In this document: positions 7,429 through 15,880 of the stretch, in pieces | Position numbering within the stretch: position 1 is the first letter of the stretch | Layout of the letters: every line of letters begins with the position of its first letter | Source: Fulvivirga sediminis | Lineage (GTDB): Bacteria; Bacteroidota; Bacteroidia; Cytophagales; Cyclobacteriaceae | DNA length: 64,000 nt | Direction: 5' to 3' | Assembly (NCBI RefSeq): GCF_016757215.1 | Contig: NZ_JAESIY010000003.1 | Location: 248,001 to 312,000, forward strand | Translations under genes and position numbers: made by a program | The notes under the pieces: generated by a model | Told to the model about the DNA's origin: nothing | Database searches by the model: none | What the model saw: the letters and a program-made list of their open reading frames with translations, nothing else

Positions 7429-7639
7429 CTTAGCAGTCGCTCGGCTCTGCCGCATGACGACTATTTCAGAGGCCTCTGGCCGGTTAGGTAAAGATGCACT
7501 TGAATAACTATGGTTAGAACCAAGTAAATTCAGGCCTTACTTTACCTTTTAAATTTTTAGGGTTATCCAATTTGTACTTTAACGGGCAGAGGCCTAAATC
7601 ATAATGATCACCCGGCTGGAGCCGAGCGATTGTTTAAGT
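7429..7639. repeat. MITE-like element, copy 2 (211 bp)
   Basis: It matches 5974-6184 over its full length with only a few substitutions (for example gccgcatga for gccgcgtga and acgggcaga for acggccaga). It is bounded by the same cttagcag and tttaagt ends. The flanks differ from copy 1, which fixes the element's boundaries. I see nothing else in 7383-7727. Confidence 0.8.
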
Positions 7640-7727
7640 CACAGACACTGGTGATCACTGAAGAGTTCGTAGCATTTGCGGGAGACTACGAGCGGAGGCA
7701 TATACCCATAGTTACCCTATTCAAATA

Positions 7728-8285
7728 CTACAACAAAATAATGATCAAGGCACCAACACCAACGCCAGCAGCAAAGGAGATGATTTTATCTTCCAGGGCT
7801 CCCCACCATAGTTTTTTGGTTTCCTTTTTTAATTCAGCTATCAGATATTCAAGGTCATTGATCTTGCTCGTCAATTGCTGGTTATTGGCTTTAAGTTCTT
7901 GATTGTTATCTTTTAACGTAGATAATACAGTATCTAGTTCTGCAATAGTTTTTATTAGATTATTGCTGAGACTGGCACTATCATTTTCTATGTTTTTTAT
8001 TACCTTGGTGAGCACCTTACGGGCTTGTTTAACTTCTCCAAGCAGCTGGTCTTTATGGCTAGATAATTGTTCATAGAGTTTTTGAATTTCATCTAGTTGA
8101 TCTAGCTTCTCATTTATATAACTGGCTCTAACACTACTAACTATAAATGCACTATCTGCTTCAATGATAACGGTGTCAGTTCTATATACTTTTTTATAAT
8201 CATCTGCCGGCTTAAACGTAAGTTTTTGAGCTTTGAGGTGTATTGGTATGCTGAAAATAATGGCTATGAATAAGAAATATTTCAT
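7728..8285 (-). CDS. Signal-peptide coiled-coil protein with C-terminal membrane anchor, 185 aa
   Basis: I do not recognise a family. A signal peptide (residues 1-19, ending HLKAQ) precedes a segment rich in polar residues. Residues about 55-155 form a long coiled coil with regular heptads (LDQLDEIQKLYEQLSSHKDQ, then LKANNQQLTSKINDLEYLI). A glycine-rich C-terminal hydrophobic stretch (ISFAAGVGVGALIIILL) ends the protein. This implies an exported helical rod fixed by its C-terminus. Its ATG shares the A of the upstream gene's TAA stop (TAATG), so the two are almost certainly co-translated. A structural or membrane-spacing role is only a guess. Confidence 0.65.
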   Translation of the reverse strand: MKYFLFIAIIFSIPIHLKAQKLTFKPADDYKKVYRTDTVIIEADSAFIVSSVRASYINEKLDQLDEIQKLYEQLSSHKDQLLGEVKQARKVLTKVIKNIENDSASLSNNLIKTIAELDTVLSTLKDNNQELKANNQQLTSKINDLEYLIAELKKETKKLWWGALEDKIISFAAGVGVGALIIILL

Positions 8286-8656
8286 TACTGCAATCTAAAG
8301 TCGTTATTGCTACGAATGGTTTTAGTTATGGTATCTTGTCTTTGAATAATAACCAGCAGAGAATCATTAAGGGCTCGGAGGTCAGAGGTATGTATCTTCA
8401 TAACAGAGTCCATCTGAGCCTTAAAATGCTGTAACTCTTCATTAGTATGTTCTAATGCTTTTAATGATTTATCGTAGCGCTCGTACAATCTTACATACTT
8501 CTTTTCAATATTATGAAGCGAATCAGTAGTGAAAGCGAATGAATGACTTAATTGTACCAGTTTTTTATGATTATCAGAATGATTTAAAACCAGACCCAAA
8601 GTGAGTAGGGCCAGCAGGCACATGATAAAGATAAAAAGAAGGGCATTTTTAGACAT
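8285..8656 (-). CDS. N-terminally anchored coiled-coil protein, 123 aa
   Basis: A single membrane helix at residues 5-24 (ALLFIFIMCLLALLTLGLVL) is followed by about 90 residues predicted as coiled coil outside the membrane (YVRLYERYDKSLKALEHTNE, FKAQMDSVMKIHTSDLRALN). No catalytic motif is visible and I do not recognise the family. It is the first gene of a two-gene operon and overlaps the 185-aa partner at TAATG. The two proteins, one anchored at the N-terminus and one at the C-terminus, could form a heteromeric bundle across the periplasm. Phage spanins share this plan, but no lysis genes are nearby. Confidence 0.65.
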   Translation of the reverse strand: MSKNALLFIFIMCLLALLTLGLVLNHSDNHKKLVQLSHSFAFTTDSLHNIEKKYVRLYERYDKSLKALEHTNEELQHFKAQMDSVMKIHTSDLRALNDSLLVIIQRQDTITKTIRSNNDFRLQ

Positions 8657-8945
8657 AATTAATCATTAAAAAATAATCTCTGCAATATAAGCCATAGGGG
8701 TAGCAGCTGCAATATTTTGATTAATTCGAGTATAAGTATAATCAGTGGGGGAGTTATACTTTCTAGAAAATCTGTTATGGTTTTGATAGAAGTATGGAGA
8801 AATCACAATAATTTGAAAGGGCAATACCTGTGATATACTTAAGGTAGATGTTTCTGCTGATGAAAGGTCTATTTATAAATGCTATCAATTTTTATATTTT
8901 AAGTGTTCTACTTACATTTAATGAGTCATTGAATGAACACTACTC

Positions 8946-11321
8946 ATGAAAAATATATTACTATCCCTTTGTGTGGCGGGGTTGATCAGTTGTGATCCGC
9001 CAAAGCACGACGTTACAGAAGGCTCTCTTGCCTATTTTAGTTTAGAAAATGTACAATTGTTAGAGAGTCCTTTTCTACATGCACAGCAGTTGGATAAAGA
9101 TTACCTGTTGAAGCTTAAGCCTGATAGGCTATTGGCACCTTTTTTAAGAGAGGCGGGCTTAGAGCCTAAGGCTGAGAGCTATACCAATTGGGAAAATACC
9201 GGTCTTGATGGTCATATTGGTGGTCACTATGTTTCTGCCCTGTCACTGATGTATGCTTCCACTCACGATGAGGAAATCGGGCAGCGTTTAGACTATATGT
9301 TATCAGAGCTCAGGCGCTGTCAGCAGGCTAATGGAAATGGTTATATTGGAGGGGTGCCTGGAGGAAAGGCCATGTGGGAAGAAATAGCTAAAGGTGATAT
9401 CCGTGCCGGGAGCTTCAGCCTGAATGATAAATGGGTACCACTGTACAATATACACAAAACTTATTCCGGTCTAAAAGATGCTTACGTATACGCAAGCAAA
9501 GAACAGGCTAAAGAAATGCTCATCAGCATGACCGATTGGATGCTGAAATTGGTGTCGGGTTTATCAGATGAACAGATACAGAATTTATTAAAAAGTGAGC
9601 ATGGAGGCTTAAATGAAGCCTTTGCTGACGTAGCAGGTATTACTGGCGAAGATAAGTATCTTACTTTGGCCAAAAGGTTTTCGCACCAACAAGTACTAGA
9701 ACCGCTCGTAAGGGGAAAAGATAACCTTACGGGAATGCATGCGAATACTCAGATCCCCAAAGTAATAGGGTTTGAAAGAATTGCTGAGATGGAATCTGAC
9801 TCATCATGGCATAATGCGGCCTCTTTTTTCTGGAATGATGTGGTGAATGACCGTACCGTTAGCATAGGAGGTAATAGTTCTTACGAGCATTTTCATCCTA
9901 AAGATGATTTTACTCAAATGATACAAGGTACACAAGGACCTGAAACTTGTAATACCTATAATATGCTCAAGCTCACCAAGATGCTTTATCAGCAGATGCC
10001 TGAGCGGAAGTATATCTCCTATTACGAAAAGGCCTTATACAATCATATATTGTCATCACAAAACCCTAAGAATGGTGGCTTGGTCTACTTTACTCAAATG
10101 CGTCCTGGTCATTATAGGGTGTACTCTCAGCCACAAACTAGTTTTTGGTGTTGTGTGGGGTCAGGTATAGAGAACCATGCTAAATATGGTGAGATGATTT
10201 ATGCTCATACCAATGAATCTTTAATAGTGAATCTGTTTATCCCATCTCAGGTAAAATGGAAGGAAAAAGGAATAGAGTTAATTCAGGAAAATCATTTTCC
10301 TGAAGAGGAAGCCACTCACTTTGAAGTGAAAACGTTAAAGGACGAGGCGGTTGACTTTACCTTGTCTATAAGAAACCCTGAATGGGCCGAGGCTGTGAAG
10401 GTGATGGTTAATGGAGAAGCGTACACTGATTATGATCAGCAGGCTGAATATATTCGTATAAATAGATCTTGGAAGTCGGGAGATAAAATAGAGGTTAGTC
10501 TACCTATGCGCTTGCAGGCAGAGCAGCTGCCTGATGGACAAAATTACTATGCGTTTGAATATGGGCCGATTGTTTTGGCAGCTAAAACCGGTGAAGAAAA
10601 TTTAAAAGGCCTTTTTGCTGATGATAGCAGGGGCGGACACATTGCTAGTGGAGAAATTATTCCGCTAACGGAGGTGCCAGTGGTGCTTTCTGAGCCAGAC
10701 CAGCTGTTAGAGAAGGTGACTAAAAAAGAGCCTTTGAAATTTAATTTGGAAGTGGTGCAGCCGAATGGTAATAATACTTTAGAGCTTATACCTTTTTACC
10801 AGCTTCATGAAGCCCGGTATGCTATTTACTTTCCTCAGTTCACGCAAGAGGAGCTAAGCCAGAAACAGGAGGAAATGGCCTTGCAAGAGAAGATGATGAA
10901 GCAGCTGGAAGCTATTACCGTTGATAAGGTAAGTAGTGGAGAGCAGCAGCCAGAATCAGATCACTTTGTGAAACAAGAAGGAACCTGGACGGGCTATAAC
11001 TATGAGCGACATTACCGAGAAGGAGGTGGATGGTTTAGCTATGAAATGAAGAATGTAGGTAAGAAGGCGAAGTTTTTGCAAGTGAACTATCTTGATGTTG
11101 ACCAAAATAGAGCGTGCAATGTATACATCAATGATAAGAAAATAGGAGAGATAGTATCTAATGGAGAACAGGAGAGTAGCTTACAGAAAATCGAATGGAA
11201 TATACCCGCTGGGTTATTGAAAGAAGATCAGTTTACTGTAAAAATAGAAGCTAAAGATAAACTTTGGATGCTTAAGGTTGTAGGTGTTCGGCTGTTAAGT
11301 AGTGCAGGGGGTAATATGTAA
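8946..11321 (+). CDS. GH127 beta-L-arabinofuranosidase (DUF1680), lipoprotein
   Basis: This 791-aa enzyme should release terminal beta-L-arabinofuranose. A lipoprotein leader (residues 1-16, LISC) suggests surface or periplasmic anchoring. The (alpha/alpha)6-barrel spans about residues 30-430 with the family start 'LENVQLLESPFLHAQQLDKDY'. The zinc and catalytic residues of characterised GH127 enzymes appear as E333-T-C335 (PETCNTYN) and the double cysteine C402-C403 (SFWCCVGSG). A beta-sandwich region follows, and the last 120 residues (GTWTGYNYERHYREGGGWFS onward) match the C-terminal domain common in Bacteroidota GH127 proteins. It is a single gene with 289 bp of free sequence upstream. The arabinan or arabinogalactan source is not indicated by its neighbours. 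Confidence 0.88.
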   Translation: MKNILLSLCVAGLISCDPPKHDVTEGSLAYFSLENVQLLESPFLHAQQLDKDYLLKLKPDRLLAPFLREAGLEPKAESYTNWENTGLDGHIGGHYVSALSLMYASTHDEEIGQRLDYMLSELRRCQQANGNGYIGGVPGGKAMWEEIAKGDIRAGSFSLNDKWVPLYNIHKTYSGLKDAYVYASKEQAKEMLISMTDWMLKLVSGLSDEQIQNLLKSEHGGLNEAFADVAGITGEDKYLTLAKRFSHQQVLEPLVRGKDNLTGMHANTQIPKVIGFERIAEMESDSSWHNAASFFWNDVVNDRTVSIGGNSSYEHFHPKDDFTQMIQGTQGPETCNTYNMLKLTKMLYQQMPERKYISYYEKALYNHILSSQNPKNGGLVYFTQMRPGHYRVYSQPQTSFWCCVGSGIENHAKYGEMIYAHTNESLIVNLFIPSQVKWKEKGIELIQENHFPEEEATHFEVKTLKDEAVDFTLSIRNPEWAEAVKVMVNGEAYTDYDQQAEYIRINRSWKSGDKIEVSLPMRLQAEQLPDGQNYYAFEYGPIVLAAKTGEENLKGLFADDSRGGHIASGEIIPLTEVPVVLSEPDQLLEKVTKKEPLKFNLEVVQPNGNNTLELIPFYQLHEARYAIYFPQFTQEELSQKQEEMALQEKMMKQLEAITVDKVSSGEQQPESDHFVKQEGTWTGYNYERHYREGGGWFSYEMKNVGKKAKFLQVNYLDVDQNRACNVYINDKKIGEIVSNGEQESSLQKIEWNIPAGLLKEDQFTVKIEAKDKLWMLKVVGVRLLSSAGGNM

Positions 11322-11345
11322 ATGATACCCTTTCTGCCCATGGCT

Positions 11346-11672
11346 CTAAAGTCCATCTGGTTGAAGCATGATTAATAAGAAACTACTATGATTAATGGTA
11401 ACGGTCATAGTTTTATGGCCTTGGCAAGATACTTCCAAAAGGCCATTAACCGGAGCAGTGATGCTGAATTGCCCAGTTAGGCTGGTTGATGTAACCTGAT
11501 CATGGTCAGGAGATAGAATAGAAGCATGCCCCAGAGGGATACCATTACCAGAAATCACTATGCCTGATATGCTCATGAACTCTGTTTTAGCCAAACATAT
11601 TCTGGAGCCATCTGAGAGATCAGCTGCTTTGGGATAACTATTTTTATGAGAAACTGCAAAAGAAGAAATCAT
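11346..11672 (-). CDS. Small carboxypeptidase-regulatory-like beta-sandwich protein or relic
   Basis: Residues 33-106 follow the CarboxypepD_reg-like pattern found at the N-terminus of SusC/TonB receptors (ISGIVISGNGIPLGHASIL, then TGQFSITAPVNGLLEVSCQG and a closing LIMLQPDG). The first 32 residues (SFAVSHKNSYPKAADLSDGS) look unordered and lack a signal peptide, so the frame may be a detached piece of a receptor or start at the internal ATG at residue 33. It lies alone between the GH127 and phosphatase genes. I would treat it as a possible fragment. Confidence 0.4.
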   Translation of the reverse strand: MISSFAVSHKNSYPKAADLSDGSRICLAKTEFMSISGIVISGNGIPLGHASILSPDHDQVTSTSLTGQFSITAPVNGLLEVSCQGHKTMTVTINHSSFLLIMLQPDGL

Positions 11673-11701
11673 AGCTCAGTTATTATAATGTTGTTTTAGT
11701 G

Positions 11702-11752
11702 AAAGGCCATTTTAGTATGAGAAAGTAGTTCTTCTCTCTAAAATGGCCTTTT
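11702..11752 (-). terminator. Terminator-like hairpin behind the phosphatase gene
   Basis: AAAGGCCATTTTAG (11702-11715) pairs with CTAAAATGGCCTTT (11738-11751) around a 22-nt loop. It lies 6 bp beyond the stop of the phosphatase gene, whose mRNA it would end. T-tracts are short on both strands. Confidence 0.55.
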
Positions 11753-11757
11753 ATTAA

Positions 11758-12870
11758 TTATTTAATATTTCCCAGTGCTTCAGCTAGCTTATGGTTGATT
11801 TCATTGTTTTCATAGATCCCTCTAAAGCTGTCTTCATGGTCTCCTTTGGAGAAAACAGGAATGAGCTCAGCTGTATGTTGGTCAGTAGTAAAGTAAACGG
11901 CCACGCTATCAGCACGGTCAGATTTACCAATGGCTACACCCCCTGTTTCGTGGTCAGCAGTAACTACTAATAAAGTGTTTTCATGTTTTTCCACATAGTC
12001 CAATACATAGCCTAAGGTCTTATCGAAATCCAACATTTCCGTTACCATCATTTCAGCGTTTTTAGCATGGCCACCCCAGTCTATATAAGAGCCTTCTACC
12101 ATGAGAAAATAGCCAGAGTCAGATGCTGAGAGGTGATCTAACGCTAGTTTAGTAGCATCAAGCAAGTAATCACCACGGCCCTCAATCTTAGCAGGAATGC
12201 CATCTTCAGCTAGCACAAAGCCGTATTTCTTATTAGCATCAAGGTCACTTTTTAAACCGGTAGAATCCATAGTGTACCCTGCTTTTTCGAATTCATCAAA
12301 TAGATTCCTGCCATCCGTTCTCTTTGAAAAGTACTTCAACCCACCTCCGGCAAAGAAGTCCGTTCCGCTGGTGAGCAATTGAGTCGCTATATCTTCATGC
12401 ATATCTCTGTCTTTTACGTGAGCATAAAAACAGGCCGGGGTAGCATGTGTAATAGAAGTAAGGCTGATTAAGCCAGTTTTGTAATTCTTCGCTTCCAGCT
12501 TTTCTAATATGGTAGGCATATTAGTAGTATCAGTACTTACGCTGATGGCCCTGTTATAGGTCTTATTACCTGTGGCAAATGCGGAAGCGCCAGCAGCGGA
12601 GTCGGTAACTTTATTGCTTTTAGATGAAGTCTTGATAAAGCCTATATTCTTGAAACGCTCGAAGTTTGAAGGTGAGCCTTTGTAGTAAAAAGAAGAAGTG
12701 ATTTGAGGAAGCCCCATGCCATCACCAATCATAAAAATTACATTGAGAGGTTTATCATTTTTATCTGCTTGCTCACTACTCTTTGATTGAGATTCTTGGT
12801 TTTGAGAACAGTTAAACAATAAAAATACAGTTAATATACTGCCTATTGAAAATAATTTGTTGAAGGTCAT
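11758..12870 (-). CDS. Alkaline phosphatase, lipoprotein
   Basis: This 370-aa PhoA-superfamily enzyme would release phosphate from organic esters outside the cytoplasm. The leader ends in a lipobox with Cys21 (LLFNC). The first metal site is in FMIGDGMG (Asp50). The phosphoryl-accepting serine is Ser91 in VTDSAAGASA. Later metal ligands appear in 'THATPACF', 'MVEGSYIDWGGH' and the typical 'TADHETGG', and the last histidine is in TDQHTAE. At 370 aa it is shorter than E. coli PhoA (about 470) but normal for the compact bacterial type. It is divergent from the porin at 13161. The shared 290-bp gap may hold common control, and I could not identify a clear Pho box in it. Confidence 0.88.
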   Translation of the reverse strand: MTFNKLFSIGSILTVFLLFNCSQNQESQSKSSEQADKNDKPLNVIFMIGDGMGLPQITSSFYYKGSPSNFERFKNIGFIKTSSKSNKVTDSAAGASAFATGNKTYNRAISVSTDTTNMPTILEKLEAKNYKTGLISLTSITHATPACFYAHVKDRDMHEDIATQLLTSGTDFFAGGGLKYFSKRTDGRNLFDEFEKAGYTMDSTGLKSDLDANKKYGFVLAEDGIPAKIEGRGDYLLDATKLALDHLSASDSGYFLMVEGSYIDWGGHAKNAEMMVTEMLDFDKTLGYVLDYVEKHENTLLVVTADHETGGVAIGKSDRADSVAVYFTTDQHTAELIPVFSKGDHEDSFRGIYENNEINHKLAEALGNIK

Positions 12871-13160
12871 TTTTTAAAAAAATCTATTGAATATTAAAAC
12901 AGCTCAAATTACCTCAAAAGCACGCAGGTAATAGTGATCATTAATATTATGTTTAAGTGAAGTAAATATGATCCTATCTTTAATCTCAATGTAAAAGGTG
13001 AATAGCTTCTAAGTAATCTATCAAATAGAATATGTCTATAATTGGGAATGATAGCAATAAATTATGATTCTTAAATTATTGATATTCAGTTATTTATTTT
13101 GGTGGCATGGACATTGTCAACCGGGTAATTATTTCAGAGAAACTAACCATTATTTATATT

Positions 13161-14432
13161 ATGAAGAAGACTTTACTATTACTAATTTTTTTTGGATCAA
13201 TAGCTTATCATGCTCAGGCTCAATTTACGGTCAGTGGTGATTTCAGATTTAGATCCGAATTGAGAGATGGATCCAGGGTGCTATTAGATAGTACAAAAAA
13301 TGCTTCTGTAGTATCATCACAGCGGACTCGGCTGATTACTAATTATAAATTTGATAGGTTTGAAATAAGGGTTGCCTTCCAAAATGCCAGAATATGGGGG
13401 CAAGATAGAGAGCGAGCTAATGTGCCTAACTTAAACATGGCTGAAGGTTGGCTTCGATACAAGCTGAATGAAGATACAACCAAAGGTTTTTTTGTGAAAG
13501 TTGGTCGTCAGCATTTGGTGTTGGATGATGGTCGTATTTTTGGTATGAGAAACTGGAATGATATTGCTGTATCTCATGATTTAGCTTTGTTGGAATATGA
13601 AAATAAGGGATGGAATATTATAGGTGGTGGAGCTTATAATAATGATGCTAATAAGTATTTTGAATCCGCTTATGAGGTGAACTATTACAAATATTTGGGA
13701 TTAGTTTGGGTCAACAAACAAATCAATGAAAAGTGGCAAGCATCATTGCTAAACAGTGTGGAAGGTCATGAGGACGAAGATAACTATAAGGTTTTATACC
13801 CTAGAGCTACCTCTGGTGTTTATTTGAAAAAAGATAAAGGAGATTTACCTCTTTCTTTGCAAGCTTCTTTTTATTATCAGTATGGAAAGAATCCTGTAGG
13901 TGTGAAGCAAAATGCTTATATGTATTCTATAGTGCCTACTTACCACATTAGCAAGAAATGGAAAACTACATTTGGGGTTAACTATCTGAGTGGTAATGAT
14001 CAGACAAAAGCTTCAGATAAAAACGAAGCATTTAATAAGCTGTTTGGAGATGGTCATAGATACTATGGGTATATGGACTATTTTTTAAATATAGAAGATA
14101 ACAGTAAAGGTGGAGGTATGAGAGAATTGTTTGCTGGTTTATTTTACAATTTCACTGAAAAAACTCAGTTAGAATTGTCATATCATAACTTCGGCCTTGC
14201 TGGTACACTTGTCAATCCGGATAATGGAAATAAAGTAGAAGGGCAATTAGGACATGAAATTGACTTGCAGTTAAAGCACTCTCTAGGCAAAGCGGTCACT
14301 TTAGTGATTGACTATTCTACTATGTTTGCCACTGAAGAAATGGAATATTTAAAGGGAGGAGATCATACTAGGTATCAGCAGTGGGCTAATGTTATGCTCA
14401 TAGCCAAGCCCCAGTTTTTTAAAAGTAAGTAA
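13161..14432 (+). CDS. Alginate-export-type outer-membrane porin
   Basis: The start chosen is ATG at 13161, which begins a normal signal peptide (KKTLLLLIFFGSIAYHAQAQ). An in-frame ATG 54 bp upstream would put a non-signal stretch in front of it. The mature protein of about 400 aa alternates polar and hydrophobic residues throughout, as in a beta-barrel, and carries the alginate_exp family pattern 'FTVSGDFRFRSELRDGSR...RTRLITNYKFDRFEIRVAFQN' near the N-terminus and 'FFVKVGRQHLVLDDGRIFG'. Despite the family name, many members are general or substrate-specific porins. Facing an alkaline phosphatase gene, it may pass phosphate or phosphorylated compounds. That is inference. Confidence 0.75.
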   Translation: MKKTLLLLIFFGSIAYHAQAQFTVSGDFRFRSELRDGSRVLLDSTKNASVVSSQRTRLITNYKFDRFEIRVAFQNARIWGQDRERANVPNLNMAEGWLRYKLNEDTTKGFFVKVGRQHLVLDDGRIFGMRNWNDIAVSHDLALLEYENKGWNIIGGGAYNNDANKYFESAYEVNYYKYLGLVWVNKQINEKWQASLLNSVEGHEDEDNYKVLYPRATSGVYLKKDKGDLPLSLQASFYYQYGKNPVGVKQNAYMYSIVPTYHISKKWKTTFGVNYLSGNDQTKASDKNEAFNKLFGDGHRYYGYMDYFLNIEDNSKGGGMRELFAGLFYNFTEKTQLELSYHNFGLAGTLVNPDNGNKVEGQLGHEIDLQLKHSLGKAVTLVIDYSTMFATEEMEYLKGGDHTRYQQWANVMLIAKPQFFKSK

Positions 14433-14520
14433 ATAAAAAGTGCAGGGAGTAATGTGTAAGGCTATGGTAACACAGTCCACCTAAAGGTGTAGATAAAGCA
14501 ATGTATCTAATCATCTTATG

Positions 14521-14552
14521 AAAAAGCATCACTAATAATAGTGATGCTTTTT
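14521..14552 (+). terminator. Strong intrinsic terminator after the porin gene
   Basis: AAAAAGCATCACTA and its perfect complement flank a 4-nt loop and run into TTTTTGTTTTT. Confidence 0.9.
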
Positions 14553-14701
14553 GTTTTTAACGGTAACATGAAATTCAAAGCATTTCATGTTCACTTTTCT
14601 AACAGCAGGCCATAATAAGCTTGCTCACTAAAAAACAACACAACCTTATAGACTTCTACCTGCTTTCTGTGATCTTTGTTTTTAGAAATTGAACAAATTA
14701 G

Positions 14702-15499
14702 ATGATTCCAGAAGATAATCCTTTAAACTTAAGGCTAGTTAATACTACCCGATACGTAACACCGCTGCGTGAAGGTGGGTCTATGCCGGCTATAGTAGAA
14801 GCCGATGATGATTTTTTATATGTGCTGAAGTTTCGTGGCGCAGGTCAGGGTACCAAGGCTCTTATATCTGAGCTCATAGGTGGAGAGATAGCAAGAAAAT
14901 TGGGCTTTCATGTTCCTGAAATTGTATTTGTAGATTTACAAGATGGCTTTGGTAAAATGGAAGGTGATGAAGAAATACAAGATTTGCTGAATAATAGTGT
15001 AGGTACCAATCTTGGACTGCATTATTTGTCTAACTCCATTACTTTTGATCCTGTGGCCACCGAAATTGACACTCGCTTGGCCTCTCAGGTGGTGTGGTTA
15101 GATGCCCTGCTCATGAATGTGGACAGAACAGTGCGTAATACCAATATGCTGTGGTGGAATAATGAGCTTTGGCTTATTGATCATGGTGCTTCGCTGTATT
15201 TTCATCATGCCTGGAATAATTACGAAGGAACCCAGCCTTTTTCATTAATTAAAAACCATGTTTTGCTAAGCAAGGCCACAGAACTCAATGAGGTTAATGA
15301 TGTTTTTCAACCTCTTATTACTCCTGATTTTATTGATCTGTTAGTTGATTCTATTCCAGATGATTGGTTGAAAGATGAGCATGTTTTTGATACTAAAGAT
15401 GAGCATCGTAATGCCTATAAAACCTTCCTGAAGGCCAGGATCGCTAATTCGCAATTATTCATAAAAGAAGCAGACCATGCAAGATTATCACTTATATGA
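14702..15499 (+). CDS. HipA-like kinase-fold protein
   Basis: This 265-aa protein matches the short HipA-like family that is distinct from the long HipA toxin. Residues 25-70 contain the nucleotide-binding lobe (ADDDFLYVLKFRGAGQGTKA), with a Lys in YVLKF as in the kinase beta-3 strand. The catalytic loop is NVDRTVRNTNML (about residue 139) and the metal-binding motif is IDHGASL (about residue 159), equivalent to DFG. All expected residues are there, so activity is likely. Its substrate is unknown. The last 23 bases overlap the following DUF3037 gene, a pairing seen repeatedly for this family. No HipB-type DNA-binding antitoxin is present, so a classical toxin-antitoxin pair is unlikely. Confidence 0.72.
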   Translation: MIPEDNPLNLRLVNTTRYVTPLREGGSMPAIVEADDDFLYVLKFRGAGQGTKALISELIGGEIARKLGFHVPEIVFVDLQDGFGKMEGDEEIQDLLNNSVGTNLGLHYLSNSITFDPVATEIDTRLASQVVWLDALLMNVDRTVRNTNMLWWNNELWLIDHGASLYFHHAWNNYEGTQPFSLIKNHVLLSKATELNEVNDVFQPLITPDFIDLLVDSIPDDWLKDEHVFDTKDEHRNAYKTFLKARIANSQLFIKEADHARLSLI

Positions 15500-15860
15500 G
15501 TATGCTACGCTTCGGCTTATGCCCAGGGTAGAGCGCGGAGAGTTTGTGAATATTGGCACTATATTATACTGCAAAGCAGATAGGTTTTTAGAATGTAGAT
15601 TTCACTGGGATAGTAACAGAATTAAAGCTCTTTTTCCAGAAATAGATCTTGAGCTGGTGAAAAAATATGCTATGGCTATAGAAGATATCTGCGCCGGAGG
15701 AAAAAGGGGAGGAGCAATAGGAGAGCTAACTTTAGCAGAACGCTTTAGGTGGATTACGGCTACCAGAAGCACTATTTTACAAGCTTCACCAGTGCATCCG
15801 GCTTTTTGTAAAGAGGCTGAGGCTACGTTAGAAAGGTTGCACGAAGAACTGGTTTTATAA
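15477..15860 (+). CDS. DUF3037 family protein
   Basis: This 127-aa protein has the DUF3037 pattern: 'YEYATLRLMPRVERGEFVNIGTILYC' at residues 6-31, an 'ALFPEIDL' segment, and 'ERFRWITATRSTILQASPVH' near residue 90. No enzymatic motif is evident and the family function is unknown. It overlaps the HipA-like gene by 23 bp in another frame, which points to translational coupling and probably a complex or regulator-kinase relationship. The NADAR gene follows after 20 bp and is probably in the same operon. Confidence 0.8.
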   Translation: MQDYHLYEYATLRLMPRVERGEFVNIGTILYCKADRFLECRFHWDSNRIKALFPEIDLELVKKYAMAIEDICAGGKRGGAIGELTLAERFRWITATRSTILQASPVHPAFCKEAEATLERLHEELVL

Positions 15861-15880
15861 TTATAACTTTTATATAGAAT

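Noticed and set aside
7728-8656. The coiled-coil pair as phage i-spanin and o-spanin.
   Set aside because: No holin, endolysin or other phage genes are near, the genes do not nest, and neither protein has a spanin-type lipobox.
14702-15499. HipA-like gene as the toxin of a HipBA toxin-antitoxin system.
   Set aside because: The protein is much shorter than HipA, pairs with DUF3037 and has no HipB DNA-binding gene beside it.
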